Positions 36,604 through 48,715 of a stretch of DNA of 64,000 nucleotides are shown here, in pieces. Both the position numbers and the translations under genes were made by a program. Under the pieces are notes generated by a model. That model was not told the origin of the DNA. It searched no databases and worked only from the letters and a program-made list of their open reading frames with translations. The DNA comes from Garcia nutans (lineage: Eukaryota; Streptophyta; Magnoliopsida; Malpighiales; Euphorbiaceae): assembly GCA_947685225.1 (NCBI GenBank), contig CANTUV010000009.1, positions 1,550,001 to 1,614,000 on the forward strand, read 5' to 3'. Within the stretch, counting starts at the first letter, position 1, and the number at the start of each line of letters is the position of its first letter.

Positions 36604-37696
36604 GTGACAGGATGAAGGCATATAGTTTGGTTGGACATGTATATTGTTGAAAGCTAAGTACAGAGGTAATGGCTAATTGCCTCTGTTGTATGAGATTTGC
36701 ATGGAACTGCTTTTTTGCCATAAATTACCCTTGCCCTTATGTTAGTTAACCATGTATTACCCTTGCCTATATGTTAGTTAACCATGTGTAAGTAGCATTT
36801 TTAATTGATTACAATTCAGTATATGATGTATTATTGCTTAATTTTAAAGGAAATAGTGTTGTTTGAGTTTATTACTTGGTTTTGTATGATCAGACGAACT
36901 GACTATTTCCTGTAAGAAAGTGTATTCATATTTTTTCATTTTTTTGGGCTTGCCTAATGTTTGCTTAACTGTACTTGGTTACTGGGTTAGTTCATTCGAG
37001 AGGCGATGTCCCTTTTCACATTACTGAACAACATCCCATTTCATTCTTTATTCTATGTGCTATTTTAATATCAGATCGTGTAGATGTATTAAGTATGCAG
37101 ACATGATTTCTCATGGTTATCTAGTCAGTCCTTTTTCTCGAATTAGCATTTGATTTCTATCTTGAAATTAGTGCCTTTGATCTCAGTGCTGGTTGTTTAA
37201 CTTAAATTGTTTACTTTTAGGGAAAGGAGAAGGAAAAAAAAGTCCTAGATCTAGTTCGATACATTATTGGCAAGTAGCAAGTGCATTTTTAAGTTTATAG
37301 GAAGCATATTGGCATTCAATATTAGAAAAGCCTTAACATTTGCTGCCTGTGAATTAACCATAGGAACCCAGATATTCTTTCAGCTTCTTCCAAACTCAAC
37401 TTTTCAAGTTATGTTTCTCAAGACCTTTTCATTATTCAACTCCTATTCTCGTCATGTATTTATTAAGTTCACATTTCCTTCGCACATTACAAAAGGTCGT
37501 AAGAACCAAACTAAGAAAATGTGGCTTGGAATGAAGATAAAACAAGTGTAACATATCCATGTATATTATAATGACAGACACAAACTTGCAACCGGGACAA
37601 GGATAGCACCTACCTGATATTGGGGGCACTCATCGTAATCAAAACAAACATACGGTATTATGCATCAGTTATTAGGTGTTTTTTGCAGTCAATTTA
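36604..37696. other. MCA 3' flank and spacer
   Basis: Probable 3' UTR of the MCA gene followed by intergenic DNA. Several frames of 60-95 codons exist on both strands, but none shows a family signature. Confidence 0.45.
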
Positions 37697-38805
37697 CATG
37701 CAGTCGGGTAGGATGCTTGCGTTTCTATGCCAGAGTCTGTCCTTTGCCTCAATATCTTTTTGCATCCTTATGTACTCTTCTCCGCCCCGCTGCATGCCCC
37801 TTGAATTTTTTCACGAGCCAATAATTCATTGCTTTGCTTACTTCTTACCCAACAGCAGCAAAACCATGATCTAGTTTGGTACCACAATCTCCTGTAAAAG
37901 TGCTACTTGGAATAGACCTGAAACTCAAACCGCTAGCATCAATTGCTACTGAAACTGGTTGCCTTCTGCAATGGCCTTCGCTAAGGTGGCCTCATTATTG
38001 GCCGGTGCATAATAACCAATAACCATTTATGTTTGCTGCATGGTTGGATTCCTTGGTGGTGTTGTGTGTTCCATCAGATGCCTTGTATGGATAATTAGCC
38101 TCAGTGGTTGGTTCTTGATTTTGTTCAATGAATTTGAATGCTTCATTCATTAGCGGCCCTTGATCCTCTTACTGTCTCAATCTGCTATTCTTGTTCTGAA
38201 AATGAGGTCAATATACAAGTCGATAGCTGAGTAATTTCTTCCACTGCAGCCACTGCTGAAAATGCCCAGCAAGATCCTGTGTATATGTAGCTCAGTTCAT
38301 CAATTATCTATGAAAGAATTTAGTCATAATGATCTATTGTGTCTTAGTAGGAAGTCGGAACTTACCACCTTGACCTTGGTCCTTGATGGCCATGACTGCT
38401 GTTTCTTTCTCCAGTCCAATGGAAGATATAGTACTGCAGTAATATTTTCATATCTGAAGGGACCTGCTTGCAGGGTACACATATGACCCTTGAATCTGTT
38501 TCTTGAGGTTTTGACCTCTTCATTTATAAGATCTGCAAACTGACTGATGCCTAGCTTGTCAGGTTTGTTGGAAGCACTGCTAAGGATAATATACGTTCTA
38601 CATTTTCTTTGAATATGTTGCGACCCATCTCCTTCTCACTGGCATCCTTGTATATGCGCCCGTGTTTAGTCATCCACTCTTCGTGCCTTTCATACATTGA
38701 TGCATCTTGGAGAGCACGAGCTTCAGACCTTCAGCTTGGGAAGCCAAAGCTCCAAGGTGAAGATCAATGTCAAACAACTGCATCTGTATTGCCTTTGATT
38801 CCATG
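37697..38805 (-). pseudogene. Papain-like cysteine protease pseudogene (array copy 1)
   Basis: Minus-strand relic of the gene at 41129-40020. Exon 1 is about 38801-38362, the short intron is kept at about 38361-38276, and exon 2 is about 38275-37697. The order of propeptide, catalytic-Cys region, His region and the end motif is preserved, but small indels break the frame. For example, an extra T is present in the run opposite the KNSWG region (about 37800-37815), and there are single-base changes around 37760-37790. The signal peptide region is also altered. The exon 2 5' end still reads as the GSCWAF region. Not functional. Confidence 0.85.
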
Positions 38806-40019
38806 AATAATTATGGCTGCTGGGTTGATTGAGGAGTGTGATTGCTTCTGTGATTAGAGACCCTGCTTTAATTACCCATCAGAAATGGTATAGATATTCA
38901 AGTAGTCAATATGATTAGTTAGGTGACTAGTTTAATAGTTTTTATATATTTTAGTGTTCTATAACTTGTCATTCTATCTACTTTGATTGCTAAAGAATTT
39001 TATTCAGTCAAGTTCCTCCTAAAGGAGTTTGCTTGAAATTTGAATAATGTATTATCCTTGTTGGATGTTGAGAATAGTTTAGGATCCTCTCAAGACCTGT
39101 CAAATGTTTGATCATGCTCATGCAATCCTACTATTTAATCTGAAAATCCACTGTTGGGAATTAATTTTCATGAAACTTATTTAAATTGCAATCTTTTTCC
39201 CCCTTGATTCAAGGAAGTGGTTATAATATAAAAAACCATGTAATTTTTCAGATGAATGGTCTTGAACATGATCCTCTTTGAATGATTTTTAGCTATTTCT
39301 TCTGTTAATTGTAATGTATTTGGGTCATACTAAAATAGCAAACTGTAGAGAGCCTACTGGAAGAAATTAAGAGCAGGGTAAGAAGGATATGTGTCTCAGG
39401 ATCATCTGAATAAATGGAGTTTTCAGTTAGATATTAATAAAATTAGCAAAAACCTGTTCTTTTGGTTTTTTAAGATAGCTCTTGTATGTAAGTATCAGGA
39501 TACGAGGTTTGACTGTTTTGAGCTCTTTTCTGGCCTTGTTTTGACCAAATCGACCTTTTCTTTTCTCATAAACCACCACCCCATATTCTAGTTAAATCCA
39601 TATTCTTTCTGAAAAGTCTTAATTTATTTTCCACCTTATGAACAGCTTGGAAGAACATTTCAATTTATACATTCACTTTGAAGTTTCTCATGTATTTATT
39701 GCACTCATCACTTTTCTTAAGAAGTTAAAATGTTTCTATAGGGATTTTTAAACTTGGAACTTTACATCTTTTTCATGATATAGAACATGGAAAGACAAGT
39801 TAAGCACATATATTATAGACAGTGGTATAATTAAGATAAAATATCAACATTCATATTATATGATAATTGCAGATACACAAACTCGTATCTTATATGACTA
39901 CGAGGACTATACGTACACCTGCCAAGTGCAAACTGAGTTTATGTACAGCCACAGGATAGCAATGTATAAAACCAAGCATACACAGAGTGTAATATATATT
40001 TTTCATAGTGATATTTACT

Positions 40020-41129
40020 TTATGCAGTGGGGTAAGATGCTTGCATTGCAATGCCACAGAGTCCTTCCTTTGCTTTAATGTCTTTTTGCATCCTTATGTA
40101 CCCATCTTCACCCCATTGCTTGCCCCATGAATTTTTCACGAGCCAATAATTCATTCCTTTGCTGACTCCATATCCAACAGCAGTAACACCATGATCTAGT
40201 TCAGTGCCACAATCTTCTGCTGTAAAAATGCCACTTGAATAGAACTGAAACTCATAACCACTAGCATCGATTGCGACAGAGATTGGTTGCTTTGCGACGG
40301 CCTTCATTAAGGCAGCTTCATTGTTGGCTGGCACATCTTCATACCCATTTATCTTTGCTGCATGGTTGGATTCCTTGTTAGTGTTGCATTTTCTATCAGA
40401 TCCCTCGTAAGGATAATTAGCCTCAGTGGTTATTCCTTTATTTTGTTTAATGAATTTGAATGCATCATCCATGAGGCCACCTTGGCAGCCTTGGTCCTCC
40501 CCTTTAGTGTCACAATCAACTAGTTCTTGCTCTGAAAGTGAGATCAATTTACCAGTTGATAACTTTATAATTCCTTCTACTGCAGCTACTGCTGAAAATG
40601 CCCAGCAAGATCCTGTATGCAGTTCCATTCATAAATAATCTATCAAAAATTTAGTTACTGAATCAGGTTACGTTTTAGTAGAAAGTTGGCACTTACCACA
40701 CTGGCCTTGGTCCTTGATGGGTGTGACTGTTCCTTTCTTTCTCCAATCCATGGAAGATGGTATTGCAGTAATATTTTCGTATCTGAAAGGACCTGCTTGT
40801 GGAGAACACATGTGACCTTTGAATCTATTTCTTGAGGCTTTGAACTCGTCGTTAGTAAGATCTGCAAACTGATTGATGCCTAACTTGTATGATTTGCCTG
40901 CGATTTTGTTAAATGATTCAATAAGTTGTACATTTTCCCTGAATATTTTGCGACGCATCTCCTTCTCATTTGCATCCTCGTATACACGTCCATATTGAAC
41001 CATCCATTTCTCATGCCTCTCATTCATCGATGCATCTTGGAGAGACCGAGCTACTGCTTCAGAAGCCAAAGCTGCCAAAATAAAGATCAATGCCAAAGAA
41101 ATGCATTGGTATTGAGTTGAGAGAGCCAT
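40020..41129 (-). CDS. Papain-like cysteine protease, SAG12/SAG39 type
   Basis: Two minus-strand exons, 41129-40697 and 40612-40020, join (GT-AG, phase 1) to 341 residues, the normal length for this C1A subgroup. The N-terminal signal peptide ends near residue 27. An I29 inhibitory propeptide follows, with ERFNIN-like spacing and the GINQFADLTNDEF (GNFD-type) motif. The mature enzyme starts near SMDWRKKGTVTPIKDQGQCG. Catalytic residues are Cys in GSCWAF (at the splice junction), His in LDHGVTAVGYG and Asn in VKNSWGKQWGEDGY; the end reads LCGIAMQASYPTA, without KDEL or granulin. The enzyme is predicted to enter the vacuole or apoplast and to degrade proteins; relatives act in senescence and pathogen response. 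Two pseudogene copies flank it on the same strand. Confidence 0.93.
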
Positions 41130-41178
41130 GGGAAGTGGTAGCTGTTAGGATTGATGGACTAAGAGGGCAACTTCATTG

Positions 41179-41187
41179 ATTTATATC
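41179..41187 (-). promoter_or_regulatory. TATA-like box of the intact cysteine protease gene
   Basis: GATATAAAT on the minus strand lies about 50 bases before the start codon. The third array copy has CTATATAAAT in the corresponding promoter sequence at 46880-46889. Confidence 0.55.
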
Positions 41188-41199
41188 GAGTTCTTTTCC

Positions 41200-43052
41200 T
41201 ATACATGGCTTGTAATTTTCTAGGGGATTGAGAAAGAGAAAATCTACGTGCCTGTAAAGACATTCTGATTTGGACCAATCATTGATTATGTGATTTGTTT
41301 AATATTATTGAATATTTTATTGTCTTGTAACTCAGTTTTTTAAAACTACTTTGTATCTGCTGTTTATGGATGCATGAGACTTTTTATTGCAGTTTTGACC
41401 TTTCTGTTGTAACTTTGTGATTCCACATCAATCCAAATTCTCTTGTCGTACCGTTTCCTCCCAAGAATGCCGATTGAAAGTTTGCAGCTTGCAGCAAGAG
41501 AATGGCATTTTGATGGTGAAAAATTCATCATTCAGGTTGTTGTTCTAAATTATCAAATTGGTTCATGTTGGTTTGTCAAAATTTTCAGAGCAGGCATGAC
41601 ATATTGGTGTTTGAATAAATTAAGAGTCGGCTGAAAATGTTGTTAGTCTAGGAATTAATCCAAGTAACACAAGATTTTAATTAAATACCTGCTAGCAATT
41701 CAAGTAAAAACTCTTGTTTGTAGCTAGTATTTGGTTACATAGTGAACATATAGACCTCTTTCCTCACCGTCTCATATTTTGTGATTGATTACAAGTAGCC
41801 TTCCATACATGACACTAATTTTGCGCGGTTTCCTTTTTTTTTTTGGGGTGAAGAGGATCTTTTTAGGTACTTACAATTTGTTTAAATTCGTATTTATTAT
41901 CTGAGTTTTTATCAATATTCTTTGAAATTTTCTTCTAGTAAGATTTAACACATTTTGCATTTAGTAAAATTTAATACCTAAACTGCAACTCTGAGAAATA
42001 ATCTAATTGTGATAAATTTGCTAACTTACACTAAAAGGACACTACTTTTAGTATATCTTGGTATGTGCAAACTGCTATCAGCAATAGGTAGTTGATTTTT
42101 AGGTCTAGACTTGGATTGCGGGTCTCAGTTAGTGAAGAAAATTGCAGATTGACGGTCAGCTCTTTAAAAAAGTTAATATTTTTCAGAATCAGACCCGACT
42201 CATGGTTAAGATCACATGATTAGCTCCATTGACAGAGAAATAGAGACTAGGAGGAATTATGGCACTTCCTCTAACTTTCAAGATGTAAAATTTTTTGTTG
42301 GTGTAATTTTATAAAAATAAAATCATATATTTAACATGGTTTCTTTTATAAAACCAAATTTGAACCCTTAAGAAACAATTTCTGGCTTGATAACTGTTAG
42401 CTTAGACCATGATTAAACAGTATTAGCGCAATGGAAGAAAAATTTCCTGTTAAACTGGGCATATGCAGCTTAGCTTTTTGGGTCTGAGGCATGTCAGGTT
42501 AGAACACTGTCACACCAGGAGAATTTTTGTTTTTATGCCACAGAAAATGTTTGATTGCTGTTAGGAAAAACATTATCTTTCCAATTGGAAGTTTAGACTG
42601 AATTTCATGTGGAAGACTTTAAATTATGGAACAAGGAATTGTTCCCATTTACCAGTCAAATGCAGAAATGTCAGATGAACTCTTTGATGTTATCATATAA
42701 GGTTTTTTGTTGTCTCTCCAAACCTGGTCATATATTTCATTTGTTCTAACATGTTTGTCAATATCTTTGGGCATAACTCTAGTTGTTTTCTGAGAATATG
42801 CACTTACTGTTAAGTTATACCTTGGTATGGTGTCATGTGCATAATTTTATTAAATGTTTTTATGTTTTTGGAAGATTTCTTAATCAATGGTGTTATTCAT
42901 TCTGTTTTTCATGATATAACTGACGATATATAGATAACTTAATAAGACAGGAACATAAATGATAGTAGAATAAAATATCCACATACATATTGTAGTAATT
43001 GCAGCTGCAAATACACAAATACATATCTCGCACAAGGATTCTACTAGCTGGT
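41200..43052. other. Spacer upstream of the intact protease gene
   Basis: No coding frame with a family signature on either strand, and no clear mobile element. Composition is less AT-extreme than in the 12.6-24 kb stretch. Confidence 0.45.
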
Positions 43053-44496
43053 TATTGGAATACAAATGAAAAAAATAATAAAGTGGGACAATCCCACATC
43101 CAAGATGATGAAATACACCCCCTCGCGGTCCAACGATTCAAGGTCCAAGATGATAAAACACACCTGACGAATTTAGACCGGCAATAACAAGTCAAGACCC
43201 ATGACTCTCATAAAAATTCAATCCATTACTACTCCAACAAATAGTATCAGAGCTCAAAAGGCCTCGCGGTCTAACGATCCAAGGTCCAGGTCTCGCGGTC
43301 CAACGATTCAAGGTCCAAGATGATGAAACACACCTGATGAATTTAGACCGGCAATAACAAGTCAAGACCCATGACTCTCATAAAAATTCAATCCATTACT
43401 ACTTCAACAAATAGTATCAGAGCTCAAAAGGCCTCGCGGTCTAACGATCCAAGGTCCAGGTCTCGTGGTCCAACGATTCAAGGTCCAAGATGATGAAACA
43501 CACCCCCTCGCGGTCCAATGATTCAAGGTCCAAGATGATGAAACACACCTGACGAATTTAGACCGGCAATAACAAGTCAAGACCTATGACTCTCATAAAA
43601 ATTCAATCCATACTACTCCAACAAATAGTATCAGAGCTCAAAAGATCTTGCGGTCTAACGATCCAAGGTCCAAGATGATGAAACACACCTGGCGAATTCA
43701 GGCCGGCAATAACAAGTTAAGACCCATAAAACAAGTGAAGGAACACAAGCTCATGATGAATGAAGACAAGTCACAACAAGCTCAAAAGAACACAAGCTCA
43801 GAATGAATGAAAGCAAATCACAACTGGCTGGTTCAGACCAATTGAACTTGAGAGGGAGAGTATTGGAATGTAGAATCCCACATTGGCAAAACAAATAGAA
43901 AAAGAAAGACAAGTCACAACAAGCTCAAAGGAACACAAGCTCAGAATGAATGAAAGCAAATCACAACTGGCTGGGCCAGACCAATTGAACTTGAGAGGGA
44001 GAGTATTGGAATGTAGAATCCCACATCAGCAAAACAAAAAGAAAAAGAGCAAAATATAAGTTAAGTGGCTCTATGGAGCCATTTTGTCATAGATGAAGCC
44101 TAATTTGTAAAGGAAAAAGCTCTTTAATTAAATTCTTAGATCGGGCCATCAAAAACTCCAACAAGTGGTATGAAGGAACACAAGCCCATGATGAATGAGG
44201 ACAAGTCACAACTAGGCCAGGCCAGTTGGCAGTTGGACTTGAATGGGAGTGTTGGAATACAAATGAAAGAAATAGTGAAGTGGGACAATCCCACAAGGAA
44301 ATTGGAAGAAGAAATGGAAGGACATATAAGTAAACAATGAGCCAAGTCAAAATGCTTTCCATATAAGTAAACAATGACAAAAGGGCCTACTCTTCAAGCA
44401 AAGCCCATACAAATTCACAAGCCCATAATACTGCATCAAGTCCACACTCTCACAAAAATCTAATTCATTTGGACTGGGCCCATCACAACTCCAATA
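43053..44496 (+). mobile_element. TRIM-like LTR element complex with tandem LTR-PBS units
   Basis: Outer ends are TATTGGAATACAAATG at 43053 and ACTCCAATA at 44496. A 3' LTR-like copy is at 44250-44496 (TGTTGGAATACAAATG...). A shorter LTR-like unit starts TATTGGAATGTAGAATCCCACAT at 43861 and again at 44004, the latter ending CTCCAACA at 44163 and followed by TGGTATGAAGG, a worn primer binding site. Purine tracts (TTGAGAGGGAGAG) precede each start. In between, three tandem ~170-bp units each hold CTCCAACA-type LTR ends plus AGTATCAGAGC. No protein is encoded. This is the organisation of a terminal-repeat retrotransposon in miniature that rearranged by unequal recombination. Outer boundaries are reasonable, but no target duplication was found. 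Confidence 0.7.
43122..43727 (+). repeat. Tandem ~170-bp repeat array inside the TRIM-like element
   Basis: Units start at 43122, 43292 and 43462 with CTCGCGGTCCAACGATTCAA (CTCGTGG in the third). Units 1 and 2 are 170 bp; unit 3 is longer through an internal ~40-bp duplication, and a partial fourth unit runs to 43727. Each full unit ends with the LTR-end/PBS-like ACTACTCCAACAAATAGTAT sequence and the CGGTCTAACGATCCAAGGTC tail. Confidence 0.85.
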
Positions 44497-44610
44497 GGAT
44501 TGTCTATGAATAATTAACACAACATAGTAATTACAAAAACCAAGTATATATGCTTTTATATATGTTCTTGTTTTAGATGACTATTGTGTGATCTTAAATT
44601 TTCATGTTGT

Positions 44611-45705
44611 TGGGTAAGATGCTTGCATTGCAATGCCACAGAGTCCTTCCTTTTCATCAGTGTCTTTTTGCATCCTTATGTACCCATCTTCGCCCCATTA
44701 TGTGCCCCATGAATTTTTCACCAGCCAATAGTTCGTTCCTTTGCTGACACCATACCCAACAATAACAACACCATGATCTAGTTCAGTGCCACAATTTCCT
44801 GTAAAAATTCAACTTGAATAGAACTAAAACTGGAAATCACTAGCGTCGATTGCGACGGAGACTGGTTGCTTTGCAACAGCCTTCGTTACGGCAGCCTCAT
44901 TGTTGGTTGGCACATCTTTATTTATCTTTGCTGCATGGTTGTATTCTTTGTTAGCTTTGCATGTTCCATCGGATCACTCATAAGGATAATTAGCCTCAGT
45001 GTTATTCCTTTATTTTGTTTAATGAATTTGAATGCATCATCCATTAGGCCACCAGTTGATTCTCTCCCTTTGTGTCACAATCAACTAGTTCTTGCTCTGA
45101 AAGTGAGATCAATTTACCAGTTGATAACTTTGTAATTCCTTCTACAACAGCCACTGCTGAAAATGCCCAGCAGGATCCTGTAAATATGCAGCAGTTTGAT
45201 TTCATCAATGATCTATAAAAGAATTTAGTTATTAATAATCAGGTTGTGTTTTACTATAAAGTTGGCACTTACAACACTGGCCTTGATCTTTAATGGGTGT
45301 GACTGCTCCTTTCTTTCTCCAGTCCATGGAAAATGGTATTGTAGCAACATTTTCATATCTAAAAGGACCTGCTTGTGAAGAACACATATGACCCTTGAAC
45401 CTATTTCTTGACATTCTAAACTCTTCATTGGTTAGATCTGCAAATTGATTAATCTCTAACTTGTATGATTTGCCTGCGATTTTGTTAAATGATTTGATAC
45501 GTTCTACATTTTCTTTGAATATTTTGCGATGCATCTTCTCCTTGTTTAATTCCTTGTATACACGTCCATATTGAGCCATCCATTCCTCATGCCTCTTAGA
45601 CATTGATGCATTCTGGATAGATTGAGCTATGGCTCGAGAAGCCATAACTTCGAAAACGAAAATAAATGGCAAAGCAATGCATCTGTATTGAGTTGTGAGT
45701 GCCAT
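44611..45705 (-). pseudogene. Papain-like cysteine protease pseudogene (array copy 3)
   Basis: Minus-strand exon 1 (45705-45273) is open and well preserved: a signal peptide, ERFNIN-like propeptide, INQFADLTNEEF, SMDWRKKGAVTPIKDQGQC. The last base of exon 1 is T where the intact copy has G, so the joined codon before Ser-Cys-Trp is TGA instead of GGA. Exon 2 (45177-44611) also carries a TAA in the N-S-W-G region (near 44698) and indels near 44800 and 44935-45060. The product would stop just before the catalytic Cys. An insertion at 45722-46830 separates the start codon from its promoter. Confidence 0.88.
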
Positions 45706-45721
45706 GGGAAGTGGTAACCAT

Positions 45722-46830
45722 GGCTAAGGTTCTGCTAAACCGTTGAACCGGACTGATGATTACGATTTGATTAATAAATCGAACCGTCCATAATTAAAGG
45801 TTTAAAACCGAAACTAGAATCTCCCTTTAAGGTTTTGATTTCGGTTCTAAAATATTTGAATCGAAATAGAACCGAAAGTTTCGGTTCTAAACCGGCAATT
45901 TAAAATTAAAAAAACATGATGTTAATTATTATTAGTATTATTATTATTTTGTTATTATTACTTATTATTATTAGTAATATTTATTATTTATTATTATTAT
46001 TCTTAGTAATATTTATTGTTATTATTAGTAATAATAATAATATTATTTTTTATTTATTATTATTAGTAATATTAAATATTTATTATTTATTCTTATTATT
46101 ATTTGTTATTATTGTTAGTAATATTTATTGTTTGTTGTTAATTATTATTATTTATTATTATTCTTAGTAATATTTATTGTTATTATTAGTAATAATATTA
46201 TTATTATTTGTTATATTATTAGTAATATTTATTGTTTGTTCTTAATTATTATTGTTTTGTTATTATTATTATTATTATTATTATTTATTATTATTGTTAG
46301 TAATATTTATTGTCTGTAATTAATATTAAATATTTTACAGTTATATAATTTTTTAATTAAGTTTAAATTTTTTAATGTAGTTTTTGAATATTTCAATTAT
46401 TTGTATTTATTGAATATTTCAAATGTAATATTAAATATTTATAATTATAATTTATGAAGTTAATTGATTTTTAGTAATTATGTTCAAACATTTATTTTTT
46501 ATTTTTATTTATACTTTAATTATAATATTAAATATTTATGAATAATATTATTTGATTTAACTTAAATAATATTATTAAATTTATAAGTGTTATTTAATCT
46601 CATAAAAAATATTATTATGTATAAATAAATAGCATTTTTCTTTTAAATATAATTAAAAAAATCAATTTCAACCGGCAGTTTAAACCGAAATCGAAATCGA
46701 AATCGAAATCGAAAGTGAACCGATTTTTAAAGTTCTGAATATTAACCAAACAAATTCTTATCGGTTAAGGTTAAGATTCATAAAAATTATATACCAGAAT
46801 CAGAATTTCTAAATCGGTGGCTATGGCTAG
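45722..46830. mobile_element. ~1.1 kb foldback insertion in the promoter of protease copy 3
   Basis: The sequence before the copy 3 start codon is interrupted between ATGGCTA (45719-45725) and ATGGCTA (about 46824-46830), a 7-8 bp direct duplication consistent with a hAT-type target site. Both arms carry inverted GGTT/AACC words, for example TTTCGGTTCTAAACCGGC on the left and ACCGGCAGTTTAAACCGAAA on the right, plus a run of ATCGAA repeats at about 46687-46710. The centre is a long ATT/TTA-rich microsatellite. No protein is encoded; long frames within it are low-complexity. Boundaries are approximate. Confidence 0.6.
45916..46320. repeat. Imperfect (ATT)n/(TTA)n microsatellite
   Basis: About 400 bases of ATTATTATTA interrupted by TAGTAATATTTATTGTT units. 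The frames it produces are runs of Ile, Leu and Tyr and do not represent a gene. Confidence 0.85.
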
Positions 46831-48710
46831 AGAGTGGTAGCTACGAGAACTGATGGACTAATAGAATTGCTTGGGGGGATTTATATAGATTTTTCTCTTA
46901 CAGCTTGCCATTTGAGGATGATGACAGGGAAAAACTGCGTGGTTGAAAAGATGTTCTGATATATTATTTAATGTCTTCTTAATGTTTTCAGATCAAACCA
47001 AAATTCTCTTGCCATAACGTTTCATGCTGAGGATGTTGATTGAAATGTGAATAATGTCTTCGTTTTGTCTGTTTTCCAAATTTATTTGTTCCTGCATAAC
47101 AAAGCTTTAGTTATTCTACAGTTTTTTTTTTTTTTTTTGAGGTTTTTGAATTTGCAGATATAAAGTGCAGGCTGAAATTTGATTTTTTAGCTCTTTGATT
47201 TCTGGGTAACTATAGCTTCACTAATTCAAGAAATGGATGAAAATGGAATTTGAGTTTATTTACTGATAAGCATCAGAAATTGTTCCTGATATTCATCGAA
47301 ATGTATTTTTTTTTTAATTTTTTTCTAGGATTTGACAAACATTTTTATAACATCTAATAATTATCCAGGAACTGAGTTTGTGAAACAATTTCTATATTTC
47401 CTGAATCATAGTAGAAATCAACCTATTGTATTTTGAATTGAATTAATATAAAATTCAGTTAATGCCAATAATTCTTAAAATTAAAAAAGGGAATCCATAT
47501 AACTATAGCAATTAGTTTAGAATTAAAATTGAGTTAAATTAAATTAAATTAATGCCGTCACATAACTTTTACTAATAATATAATATAACAATATTTATAT
47601 AATAATTTAAATCTTAAAAATGATATAAAGAAGTTGAACTCTCTTTTTGTTTTTGTTCTTTTTCAATTAATTAGTGAATCAAAGTTATTATTTACTATAA
47701 TTAATTATTTATTTAATGCATGAAAGTGAAAAAAAAAAACTCAAATCTCATAACAATTAGATAATATAATTAAAAATTGTTTTATGTAATTAGGACTATA
47801 ATCAAATTCTTAAAAAAATTAGAAGAAATTACATATATCACTAACTTTTTTCTTTAAAATTTCATTTTTAATACCTTTTTTTTTAATTTGCCAAAATACT
47901 ATTTTAAATTTTTTAATATTTTTTAGACATATACTAAAAATATATTCAACATATCAATATATATTAAACATATATCGTATTATTTGTAAATTTTTAGTAT
48001 ATGCATAATATTTTTATAATTTTTTGTTACATAGTATTTTTGTAATTTTTTTTAAAGTTATTTTTATAAATTGCTCAAAAATTTATTGGCTTTTGTGAGG
48101 AAGTAAATAAATCACATGTAAATAGCAATATATTTTAGAAAATATAAAATAGATAAAAATTAATTCCCTATGAAAAAATAGAAGAAAATTAAAGGATTTT
48201 TCAAAAATACAAATAAAAATAAAATAATTTTCAAAAATATCTATTTTTTCTTTCAAAAATATCCAATTTCAAATTTTAATTTTGAAAATACTCCTTTTTC
48301 AAAGATATATATTTTTAATAAATATTTAGTATACTAAATATAAATTCCCATTTTTAAATATATATATTATATATATATATATTTAATTTATTAAAAATAT
48401 ATGAAGGTATTTGAAAAAAATAAAAAAACGAATTTCCTCAATTACAATGATATAGTAGGAAATTAATTAAAAGAAATTTGCCGAATCATCATAAAATTTT
48501 GGGCTTAATTTTTTTATATTTATTTATTTATTTTCATGTAATTTATTTGAGAATTCAGGGTTATGTATAACATGTATGCAGTGATGCTGTTTTTTATTTT
48601 TAATTATTTATGAATATTGTAAGCTCTTTCATTATATTTATGCTTAATTTTTTAATTTTTGTTAAATACCATGTATATTTTAATTGGTAACTGGTCTTTA
48701 TATAATAGAG
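46831..48710. other. AT-rich spacer with displaced protease promoter
   Basis: The first ~100 bases (46831-46935) match the upstream region of the intact protease at 41130-41230, including a TATA-like CTATATAAAT at 46880-46889 (minus). The remainder is AT-rich DNA without a recognisable gene. Confidence 0.55.
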
Positions 48711-48715
48711 GTTTA

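Noticed and set aside
40426..41120. Plus-strand open frames over the protease gene
   Set aside because: Antisense shadows of the intact cysteine protease exons.
41443..43187. Small frames upstream of the intact protease
   Set aside because: No family signature or conserved motif; lengths are within chance expectation.
43122..43727. CRISPR-like spaced repeats
   Set aside because: Units are ~170 bp, contiguous and carry retroelement LTR-end and primer-site sequences in a plant genome; there are no spacers and no cas genes.
45916..46319. Long hydrophobic open frames of Ile/Leu/Tyr
   Set aside because: They are translations of an ATT/TTA microsatellite, low-complexity in every frame, and lie inside a foldback element.
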